From assembly GCA_019636735.1 (NCBI GenBank), contig JAHBWY010000001.1:310001-374000 (forward strand): a stretch of DNA of 64,000 bases, given 5' to 3'. The notes under the pieces are model-generated. The model had not been told where the DNA came from. It made no database searches and worked only from the letters and a program-made list of their open reading frames with translations. The position numbers were made by a program, and so were the translations under genes. Below, in pieces: positions 7,961-15,592 of this stretch (position 1 is the stretch's first letter; each line of letters begins with the position of its first letter). Source of the stretch: Phycisphaeraceae bacterium. Its GTDB lineage: Bacteria > Planctomycetota > Phycisphaerae > Phycisphaerales > SM1A02.

Positions 7961-9801
7961 GCGATGCACCCCGCCCATTCAGGCCGGCGCTCGCTTGGAC
8001 GCTGCTGATCGTGGTGGGCCTGATTCTCGTGGCCAATGTCGTGCGCGTGGCGCAGCTCAAGGTGGCGCCGCACCCCGATCTTCTCCAAGCCGCGGGGCAT
8101 CGTGAGAGCCATGTGCGCGAGATCGCGCTGCGAGGTGAGATCCTCGATCGGCGCGGTCGCGTCTTGGCGGTCAGCGTGGTGGGGCATCGGCTCTTCGCTG
8201 ACCCGGCAATGATCTGGGAGCGAGGGTGGGAGCGCGTGCGACGCGGGCGACTCGCCGATCCCGACTCTCCGATCGAAGCCGATCCCTTTCGTGATGCATC
8301 ACTGGCCATCGGCCATGCGGTCGGCATCGATCCCGACAAGCTCCTCGAGCGCTTCCGAACCAACGCCGATCGGCGCTACATGGTGGTCGTCGAGCATCTC
8401 TCCGACTGGCAACTCGACTCCATCCAATCGCTTCGAATGCAGGGTGTCGGCATTGAACCTCGATTGACGCGCGAGTATCCCGCAGGCGCGCTTGCGGCGC
8501 GGGTGGTCGGTGTCGTGGGCTTCGACCAGAGCGGGCAGAGCGGAATCGAGTTGACGCGCAATCGCCGCATGGCACCGCAGGATGGTGCGATGACCTACCT
8601 GCGCGACGCGCGGCGCCGCCCGTTGTGGATCGAGCGCGACGGCTATCGCCCGGGCGAGGCGGGGGACACGGTGCGCCTCACCATCGACTCCGTGATCCAG
8701 GAGATCGCGGAGCGTCATCTCGAGGCGTCGGTCAATCGCTTCAACGCGGCAGGCGGGCGCATCGTGGTGGTTGATGTCGAGTCCGGTGACATTCTCGCCA
8801 TGGCCGATGTGATGCGTCAGCGTCCAGGCTTCCGCGAGGTGGCGCCACCCGACGCGCGGGACCTCCATCCGGCGCTCGGCAGGAATCGCTGCCTGAGTGA
8901 TCCGTACGAGCCCGGTTCAACCTTCAAACCGTTCGTCTGGGCGTGGGCGACGAAGCTCGGCATCTTCAAGCCCGAGAGCATCGTCAATCTTCCCGCGGGC
9001 GGCCCGTATCAGACGAGCTTCGGTCGCCTCATTCGCGATGTGAAGTACTACGGGCCGAACACCTGGCGCTTCGTGCTCGTCAAGAGTCTGAACGCGGGCA
9101 TGGCCATCGCCGCCGAGCGCATGAAGTTCGCCGACATGCAGGCCTGCGTGCGCGCCTTCGGTTTCGGCCAGAGGACGCAAGTCGGTCTGGCGGGCGAGAC
9201 GGCGGGCATCATCACGCCGCCGAAGCAGTGGAAGGCCTACACGCAGACCTCGGTGTGCATGGGGCACGAAATCTCGGTGACACCGGTGCAGATGGCGCGC
9301 GCGTTCCTCGCATTCTGCCGCGACGGCACGCTCCCCCCGTTGCGATTGGAACTTCCCAGCGACGACGCTGCGGCGCTCACGCTCTCCAGCACGCCGGTTG
9401 AGGGCGTGCGCGTTCTTCCCGAGGCCATCGCCCAGCTCACGCGCGAGGTCATGGCCGAGGTGATGGCGGATGGCACCGGCCGACGAGCTCAGAGCTCGCT
9501 CTACCGGATCTTCGGCAAGACGGGAACCGCCCAGCTTCCGAGGCCCGATCGGCGCGGGTACTACGACGATCGCTATGTCTCGAACTTCGTCGGCGGGGCA
9601 CCGCTTGAGCGACCGCGCATCGCCGTGGTGGCAGTGATCGACGATCCCGACAAGCGCAAGGGCCACTTCGGCGGTGAGACGGCGGCGCCGCTCGCCCGGG
9701 ATGTGATCGACGAGACGCTGCAATACCTGGGTGTCGCGCCCGATCAGGATGCGAAGCGCGCGTCGGCCATCCGGAGAACGGCGGCGGCGAACGCCCAGTG
9801 A
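7957..9801 (+). CDS. ftsI: Peptidoglycan D,D-transpeptidase FtsI / class B PBP
   Basis: Class B penicillin-binding protein of 614 residues: N-terminal TM near 10-30, a PBP dimerisation domain and a C-terminal transpeptidase domain. All three active-site motifs are present: Ser321-x-x-Lys324 (STFK), Ser377-Leu-Asn379 (SLN) and Lys521-Thr-Gly-Thr (KTGT). It cross-links septal peptidoglycan in the periplasm. It starts within the stop of the ftsL-like gene. Synteny with rsmH and ftsL supports FtsI rather than the elongation protein PBP2/MrdA. The gene group stops here: no murE, murF, mraY or ftsW follows; a transporter follows instead. Confidence 0.9.
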   Translation: MSDAPRPFRPALAWTLLIVVGLILVANVVRVAQLKVAPHPDLLQAAGHRESHVREIALRGEILDRRGRVLAVSVVGHRLFADPAMIWERGWERVRRGRLADPDSPIEADPFRDASLAIGHAVGIDPDKLLERFRTNADRRYMVVVEHLSDWQLDSIQSLRMQGVGIEPRLTREYPAGALAARVVGVVGFDQSGQSGIELTRNRRMAPQDGAMTYLRDARRRPLWIERDGYRPGEAGDTVRLTIDSVIQEIAERHLEASVNRFNAAGGRIVVVDVESGDILAMADVMRQRPGFREVAPPDARDLHPALGRNRCLSDPYEPGSTFKPFVWAWATKLGIFKPESIVNLPAGGPYQTSFGRLIRDVKYYGPNTWRFVLVKSLNAGMAIAAERMKFADMQACVRAFGFGQRTQVGLAGETAGIITPPKQWKAYTQTSVCMGHEISVTPVQMARAFLAFCRDGTLPPLRLELPSDDAAALTLSSTPVEGVRVLPEAIAQLTREVMAEVMADGTGRRAQSSLYRIFGKTGTAQLPRPDRRGYYDDRYVSNFVGGAPLERPRIAVVAVIDDPDKRKGHFGGETAAPLARDVIDETLQYLGVAPDQDAKRASAIRRTAAANAQ

Positions 9802-11387
9802 GAGCCATGGGCGCCGGATCGCTGCTGGGCAGTCACTCCGCCGGACAATCATCACAGACGCACGGCGAAGAGGTTCTTCCGCCCCGAGCGGTTCGATGGG
9901 CCGGTCTCCTTCTCGGCCCGACCCTCGCGCTGTTCACATGGATCGCCATTCGCGGCGATCAGGCCATCGTGGCTGAGTCTGCGGTGTCGGCGGTGCCTGC
10001 GTCAGCGGCCGAACTCTCGGAGCTCTCGCGCGAAGGCGCGGTGGTCCTCTCACTCATCGTGTGGATGGCGACCTGGTGGCTGACGCAGGCGGTTGAACTC
10101 TCCACAACGGCGCTCTTGCCGCTGCTGGTCCTGCCACTCGCTGGGGTGACTCGCGGCGTGGGAGAGGCCGCGGCGCCCTTTGCCAGTGAGATCATCTTCC
10201 TCTTTGCCGGGGGCTGCCTGCTGGCGACGGCGCTCGAGCGTCACGGCCTGAGTCAACGCATGGCGACCGCGATGCTGCGACTTGCCGGGCCGCGTCCCGT
10301 GCTCATCGTGGGCGTCTTCATGGTCACCGCCGCGTGCATCAGCGCGTTCGTGAGCAACACCGCGACGGTGGCGATGATGCTTCCGTTGGCGATCGCCGCG
10401 GTCGTGCATGCAGAGCAGGGCGCTCCAGATCAGCCGGATCGTGCGCGTCGGGTGATGCTCTTCGGTTCGGCGGTGCTGCTCGCAACGGCCTATGGCGCGA
10501 GCATCGGCGGTTCACTCACGCTGATCGGGAGTCCGCCCAACGCCATCGCCGCGCAGCTCTACAACGCGGGGCGGCCTGATGAGGAGCGCCTGACCTTCCT
10601 TGGCTGGCTTCGTTTCTCGGCACCGGCGGTCGCGCTCTTTCTCCCGCTGGCGTGGTTTCTTCTCGCCTTCGTGCTCGTCCCGGTGCGCTCGCTCCAGTTG
10701 TCGAAGGGATGGTTGCCATCCAGCGACGCAGCATCTCGGGAGTCGGGTCGGCAACCCTTCTCACGGGAGGCGTGGTTCACACTGGTGGTCTTCGCGATCA
10801 CGGTCGCGTTGTGGGTCTCGATGCCGTGGTTGCCGGCTCGTATTGCCTCACTGCGAGACGCGGGCGTGGCCGTCCTCGCAGGCGTGCTCCTGCTTCTCGT
10901 GCCGCTCGGCAAGGATCCTGCCCGCACGGCGCTCAACTGGCGCGATGCGGCGGGGCTGCCGTGGGGGGTCTTCATTCTCTTTGGAGGTGGTCTCTCGATC
11001 GCCTCGGCCATGGAGAAGCATGGGGTGGCGCTCTGGCTCAGCCGGGCGTTTCACGGTCTCGAAGGGGCACCGGAGCTGCTTGTCATTGCAGCGGTCATCG
11101 TGGCCATCCTCTTCATGACGGAGCTCGCGTCGAACACCGCGATCGCCGCCACGGGCATTCCGGTGCTGCTTGCACTCGCACCGGCGCTGGGCATTCCAGC
11201 GGAGCGCCTCGTGGTTCCGGCGGCCTTCGCAGCGAGCTGGGCATTCATGCTGCCCGTGGGAACGCCGCCCAATGCGCTCGTCTTTGCGAGCGGACGAGTC
11301 CCAGCAATCGTGATGGCCAAGACCGGATTCATTCTGAACCTGGTCGGCGCTGCGCTCCTGAGCCTGGTGGCGATGGCGCTTCTATGA
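9798..11387 (+). CDS. DASS/SLC13-family sodium-coupled anion transporter
   Basis: Hydrophobic protein of 529 residues with the inverted-repeat hallmarks of the divalent anion:Na+ symporter family. There are two SNT motifs (SNTATVAMMLPLA and SNTAIAATG) and two substrate-loop motifs (GSPPNAIA and GTPPNALVF). Members carry dicarboxylates such as succinate or malate, or sulfate; the substrate is not decided by the sequence. The frame can start at a GTG overlapping the ftsI stop or at the ATG at 9807; neither has a strong ribosome binding site. The overlap suggests cotranscription with ftsI, although no functional link is evident. Confidence 0.88.
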   Translation: MRAMGAGSLLGSHSAGQSSQTHGEEVLPPRAVRWAGLLLGPTLALFTWIAIRGDQAIVAESAVSAVPASAAELSELSREGAVVLSLIVWMATWWLTQAVELSTTALLPLLVLPLAGVTRGVGEAAAPFASEIIFLFAGGCLLATALERHGLSQRMATAMLRLAGPRPVLIVGVFMVTAACISAFVSNTATVAMMLPLAIAAVVHAEQGAPDQPDRARRVMLFGSAVLLATAYGASIGGSLTLIGSPPNAIAAQLYNAGRPDEERLTFLGWLRFSAPAVALFLPLAWFLLAFVLVPVRSLQLSKGWLPSSDAASRESGRQPFSREAWFTLVVFAITVALWVSMPWLPARIASLRDAGVAVLAGVLLLLVPLGKDPARTALNWRDAAGLPWGVFILFGGGLSIASAMEKHGVALWLSRAFHGLEGAPELLVIAAVIVAILFMTELASNTAIAATGIPVLLALAPALGIPAERLVVPAAFAASWAFMLPVGTPPNALVFASGRVPAIVMAKTGFILNLVGAALLSLVAMALL

Positions 11388-11415
11388 GACACGAGCGCCG
11401 AGATCCGGCGCCGCA

Positions 11416-11509
11416 GCGCGACGAGTGCGAAATCACCAAGTCGGGGCCGGCATGACCCCGACGCACCGCTTCACGCCGTCCACTGAGCGCGATGAATGCG
11501 AAGTCACCA
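11416..11509. repeat. Imperfect 23-bp direct repeat (two copies)
   Basis: Copies at 11416-11438 and 11487-11509 match at 20 of 23 positions (core TGCGAA.TCACCA). The second copy overlaps the last codons and stop of the DUF1579 gene, the first lies in the intergenic space. It looks like a small local duplication; the hairpin at 11440-11462 lies between the copies. Confidence 0.45.
11440..11462. terminator. Candidate hairpin between convergent genes
   Basis: GTCGGGG and CCCCGAC form a perfect 7-bp stem around a 9-nt loop, between the 3' ends of the DASS transporter (+) and the DUF1579 gene (-). There is no T-run on either side, so it would be an atypical terminator. Confidence 0.3.
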
Positions 11510-12205
11510 GACCCGGGTCGGGGCCTCGCGCGTGTACATGAACTCGAACATCAGGGTCTCCTTGCCGTCAGGCCCCGGACCGTACATGGCAAACTTGAAG
11601 TTGTCATTGTCGATCGTGGTCTCGACCGAGCGGGTGGTCATCATCGCGCCATGGGCCGGGTCGAACATCTGGTAGGTGGCGTTGAGCGTGCGGCCGTCAT
11701 CGCTTCGCTTGCCGCTTCCCACCGTCATGGTGGTGCTGCCCTCGCCCATCCAAGTCATCTGGAACTCTTCGAGGCCGTTGCTGTAGCCCGTGGTCCCGAT
11801 CCCTCGGTAGGGCATCTCGCCCATCTTCATCTCCATCGACTCCTGCAGGAAGCGACCTCCGAGGATCATCGAGTAGGTGGTTGAACCGCGAACATCGATG
11901 GTCACTCCGGGGCCCATCACCATGGTGCCGGTGAAGGTCCACTTGCCCACGCGCTCGGCAAGCCACGCATGCTGCGGCCCGGGCACCATGTCCTTCATCA
12001 TGGCGGGATCCATGCCTGGAATGGCTGGAAGTTCGACAGGAGGGGCACCCTCGCCCGGTGTGGGTACCGTCGGCAGTGGGGGAATGACATCGTTCGGTGG
12101 CGTGGCCCCGCCGCCCTGGAACGCCGTGGCACCCAAGGCCAGCGCGAGTGTTCCGGACACGGTCGCCGCGACGATGGCCAACGAGATTCGTGAGTGACGC
12201 TTCAT
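11504..12205 (-). CDS. Secreted DUF1579 protein
   Basis: I start this at the ATG at 12205, because GGGAGG lies just upstream and the next residues form a signal peptide (MKRHSRISLAIVAATV... to ALGATAFQ). The upstream extension is Pro-rich without family similarity. After a Pro-rich linker (about 30-60) the C-terminal ~165 residues match the DUF1579 style (VGKWTFTGTM, GGRFLQESMEM, YSNGLEEFQMTW), a small beta-barrel-like family of unknown function. It is probably exported. The upstream neighbour on the same strand is a diguanylate cyclase 134 bp away. Confidence 0.8.
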   Translation of the reverse strand: MKRHSRISLAIVAATVSGTLALALGATAFQGGGATPPNDVIPPLPTVPTPGEGAPPVELPAIPGMDPAMMKDMVPGPQHAWLAERVGKWTFTGTMVMGPGVTIDVRGSTTYSMILGGRFLQESMEMKMGEMPYRGIGTTGYSNGLEEFQMTWMGEGSTTMTVGSGKRSDDGRTLNATYQMFDPAHGAMMTTRSVETTIDNDNFKFAMYGPGPDGKETLMFEFMYTREAPTRVW

Positions 12206-12338
12206 GTGTGGACCTCCCAAGGGTGAGGCCACAGGATACAGCGATCGGCGCGGTGTGAAGTCCGCGCAGCACATCACCACCCGATCGTCCTTGCTCGAAC
12301 GCGGTGGCCCGGGTGAATCGGATCTCGAAGACGGTGGC

Positions 12339-14150
12339 TCAGGCGGCCTTGGTGGCGGGGGACTCTGCCGCGTCATGAACGCCGCGATTGAGATCGCTCC
12401 GAATGGCACGAGGCGATGTCAGCGCCGGCGCGTCGCTCGGGCGCGGCTCGCGATGCTTCATGGTGAGCGCCGACTCGGAGATCGTCACTCGATTGCGTCC
12501 GGCGCCCTTGGCCGCCAGCAGCGCCGCGTCGGCCTCGTCCAAACGCTCGAAGAAGTCATCGTCCGGCTCGCAGCGGGTCACGCCGACGCTGACTGTGAAG
12601 TGCGGCACGCTGCCGGCGCCGGTTGACTCCTCGGTGGCACAGCGCACGCGATCAAGGGCGACACGAGCGGCGGCGAGATCGAGATTCGGTAGAAGAATGA
12701 CGAACTCCTCGCCACCCCAGCGGGCCACCACATCACTGGGTCGCAGCGACTCCCGAACCACGCGGCTGAAGAGGCGAAGGGCCTTGTCGCCGGTTTCGTG
12801 TCCATGCGTGTCGTTCAACTGCTTGAAGCAGTCGATGTCCGCAAAGGCCACGCAGAATGGAGTGCCGCTTCGCTGAAGGCGCTGCACCTCGGCCTCGGCA
12901 CTGCGGCGATTCAGGAGCCCGGTGAGCGGGTCGCGGGCCGCCTGCTGCTCCGACTGGGCAAAGGCCCGGAGGATGCCGATGCGCTCGCCCGACTTCGAGG
13001 CGAGCACCGTCAGGCGCTCGCGCGACAGGGTATCGAGGGTGTGATGAGGGGGAGTCACGGCATGGATGACGCCAACATGCTGTCCCATGACGCTCAGCGG
13101 CACGCAGGTGGCGGAGCAGGACCCACCGGGGCGACCGCGCAGGTGGGGGCAGGCATCGAAGGCGTCGCTGTCTTCGAAGCTCAACGGAACGCCGCGGCGC
13201 ACGGCCGGGCAAAGCGATGGTGCGCGAACGGAGCACATGGGCTCCTCGCTTGAGGTTCCCTCGGTCGATGCCACCCGGTTGAAGTGGGCGCGGCTCGAGT
13301 CGGCCAGCAGCATCTCGGTCGGCGTGTCGGGAAGGACCGAGCTCACCACCTGTTCCATCAAGTGAAACGCGCTCTCCTCGTCGGTGGCCATGTTGAACGC
13401 GTCCGCAATGCGCGATTGGAAGTCCTGTCGGAGGCGGTCCATGCGCTGTTCGAACTCCCGACGACGAACCCGAATGGCCACCATCACGGTGAGCACCGCA
13501 CCAAGGGTGATGGCGGCTGTGCCCGCGAAGAGCGTCTCCAGTACGGCGCGGTTGGCTTGCGTCTGGAGCTGTCGCGCCAGTTTCGAAATGGCGGGCGTCA
13601 GATTGCGCTCACTCAGCTGCTCAAGGATCTGGTCGGCTTCCTCGCTCTCGCGCGAAATGACCTGAAGAATCGCGAGGTCCTCGATCAGGTCTTCATGAGA
13701 GGTCCCCAGGAGTGATCGGCTTTCCACGAGCACCACCTCCGCACTCCGGCTGGCCGCGTGGCCGATCGCCCGGTGGCCGACTGAAAGGAACTCCGGATCG
13801 AAGCCACGAAGAGCCGTCTCCAGCGCGACCGTCGCATCCGAGAGCTTGCGCGCCGTGTCGAACCGGCTCGCCATATCGGTCGCGTGCTCGGCCACCAGTC
13901 GATTGGCCAGCCAGCTCGTTCGTGCAATCTGCTCATCCAGCTTCTGGACGGCCATGACCGACGGAAGACGGCTGGCCGCGAGGGCCTCGGCATCGTTGCG
14001 AAGGGCACCCAGTCGAACGGTCAGCGTCAAGCCCAGAGCGAGTCCCAGCACGCACCACAGGGCACCGAGCGCCGCCACGCGGAGATGAAGCCGATCCGAC
14101 CATGAACCGCCTGATGTCGCGCGTGGAGCCAGCGACGGAGACCTTCCCAT
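12339..14150 (-). CDS. Membrane GAF-GGDEF diguanylate cyclase
   Basis: About 603 residues from the ATG at 14150; a TTG at 14198 is possible but less likely. Order: TM near 20-45, an extracytoplasmic helical sensor region of about 160 residues, a second TM (LFAGTAAITLGAVLTVMVAI), a GAF-like domain with several Cys (including CPHL and SCSATCVPLS) and a GGDEF domain. The active-site loop is GGEEF at 479-483, a functional variant. RPSD at 470-473, five residues before it, is the RxxD inhibitory I-site. It should make c-di-GMP in response to a periplasmic and/or GAF ligand. The C-terminal ~40 residues are a low-complexity tail. No c-di-GMP effector is adjacent. Confidence 0.9.
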   Translation of the reverse strand: MGRSPSLAPRATSGGSWSDRLHLRVAALGALWCVLGLALGLTLTVRLGALRNDAEALAASRLPSVMAVQKLDEQIARTSWLANRLVAEHATDMASRFDTARKLSDATVALETALRGFDPEFLSVGHRAIGHAASRSAEVVLVESRSLLGTSHEDLIEDLAILQVISRESEEADQILEQLSERNLTPAISKLARQLQTQANRAVLETLFAGTAAITLGAVLTVMVAIRVRRREFEQRMDRLRQDFQSRIADAFNMATDEESAFHLMEQVVSSVLPDTPTEMLLADSSRAHFNRVASTEGTSSEEPMCSVRAPSLCPAVRRGVPLSFEDSDAFDACPHLRGRPGGSCSATCVPLSVMGQHVGVIHAVTPPHHTLDTLSRERLTVLASKSGERIGILRAFAQSEQQAARDPLTGLLNRRSAEAEVQRLQRSGTPFCVAFADIDCFKQLNDTHGHETGDKALRLFSRVVRESLRPSDVVARWGGEEFVILLPNLDLAAARVALDRVRCATEESTGAGSVPHFTVSVGVTRCEPDDDFFERLDEADAALLAAKGAGRNRVTISESALTMKHREPRPSDAPALTSPRAIRSDLNRGVHDAAESPATKAA

Positions 14151-14247
14151 ATGGAAAGAATCGGCTTCGGGGCCGCCGCACGATGGGCGCAAGACCAAAT
14201 CCTGTCGAGAGCGGTTCGCTCTGGATCACCTGTGGCGACTGCGCCGC

Positions 14248-15525
14248 TCAGAGGTCAAAGAGCAGTCGCTCGGGCTTCTCGATGCACTCCTTGATGTGAA
14301 TCAGGAAGCCCACCGCCTCGGCACCGTCGATCACGCGATGGTCATAGGACATGGCCAGATACATCATGGGACGAATCGCCACCTGCCCCGGATGCGCGGG
14401 GTCTTCGACGGCCCGCTTTTTGATGGCGTGCATGCCCAGGATGCCCGTCTGCGGCGTGTTCAGAATGGGCGTGCTCATCAGGTTGCCGTAGATGCCGCCG
14501 TTGGAGACGGTGAAAGTCCCGCCGGTCATCTCGTCGACCGTGAGCTTGCCGTCGCGCGCCTTGGTCGCAAGTTCGCGAATGGTGCGCTCGATATCGGCGA
14601 AGGAGAGGCTCTCGGCGTTGCGGATCACCGGGACCACGAGGCCGCGATCGGTCCCCACGGCAACCGCGATGTCGCAATAGTCGTGGAACTCGAACTCCTC
14701 CTCGAACATGTAGCAGTTGACCTTCGGGTACTTCCGCAGCGCGCTGACGGCCGCGCGGATGAAGAAGCTCATGAACCCAAGGCTCACCCCATGGCGCTTT
14801 TCGAAGGCATCCTTGTGATCGTTCCGGAGCCGCATGACCTCGGTCATGTCGCACTCGTTGAAGGTGGTGAGCATGGCCGCGCGGAGCTTGGCCTCCACGA
14901 GCCGTTCTGCAATGCGCTGCCGGATCTTCGGAATGCGCTCGCGTCGTGCGGTTCTCGAGCCCGGCACTGGCGCGGGCGACGCCGGCGTCGGCGCACGACT
15001 CGGAACCGCCACAGCCGTTGACTTCGCGGGGGCGGAGGTTGGCACCGCGGGTGTCGAACCGAGGTTCCGCTCGACATCCTCGCGCATGACGCGGCCGCCA
15101 GGTCCGGTGCCTTCGACGCGCGCGAGGTCCACGCCGCGATCGGCAGCGAGCTTTCGCGCAACCGGAGTCACCTTTCGATCGCCCGACGCGGCCGCCGCAG
15201 CCGTGGCTGCGGAGGTGCCGCCGTTTGAGGCCGCGACCGCCGCGCTCGACGCGGGTGCCGCGGCCGCAGCTTCACGACCGGCGGGGCGTGCGGCCTTCTC
15301 ATCGACCTTGGCGACAACGGCGCCGACCCTCTGCTCCGATCCGCCTTCAACGGCGGGCTTGAAGACGCCTGAGGCCGGCGCAAGCAACTCGAGCGTCGCC
15401 TTGTCCGATTCGATCTCGCAGAGGAGGTCGTCCTTCTCGACCCAATCTCCAGCCTGCCGCTGCCACTGGCCCAGTGTGACTTCGGTGATCGACTCACCAG
15501 GGCTTGGAATGACGACATCGATCAT
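14248..15525 (-). CDS. sucB: 2-oxoglutarate dehydrogenase E2 (dihydrolipoamide succinyltransferase)
   Basis: E2 component of 425 residues. The lipoyl domain is at 1-75 with the lipoylated Lys42 in ESDKATLE. An Ala-rich linker follows, then a peripheral-subunit-binding domain near 118-152 ([16 protein letters not shown]... GRVMREDV), a second linker, and the catalytic acyltransferase domain ending with [12 protein letters not shown], whose His and Asp are catalytic. It transfers the succinyl group to CoA in the TCA cycle. It lies 67 bp downstream of sucA on the same strand, the classic order. No lpd (E3) gene is in the window. Confidence 0.95.
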   Translation of the reverse strand: MIDVVIPSPGESITEVTLGQWQRQAGDWVEKDDLLCEIESDKATLELLAPASGVFKPAVEGGSEQRVGAVVAKVDEKAARPAGREAAAAAPASSAAVAASNGGTSAATAAAAASGDRKVTPVARKLAADRGVDLARVEGTGPGGRVMREDVERNLGSTPAVPTSAPAKSTAVAVPSRAPTPASPAPVPGSRTARRERIPKIRQRIAERLVEAKLRAAMLTTFNECDMTEVMRLRNDHKDAFEKRHGVSLGFMSFFIRAAVSALRKYPKVNCYMFEEEFEFHDYCDIAVAVGTDRGLVVPVIRNAESLSFADIERTIRELATKARDGKLTVDEMTGGTFTVSNGGIYGNLMSTPILNTPQTGILGMHAIKKRAVEDPAHPGQVAIRPMMYLAMSYDHRVIDGAEAVGFLIHIKECIEKPERLLFDL

Positions 15526-15592
15526 GGTGTCTCCTCGTCTCTGTCAGGGCGTAGCGCTGAACCTACCGCGCTGAGTGAGCGCGTGCGCGGCA

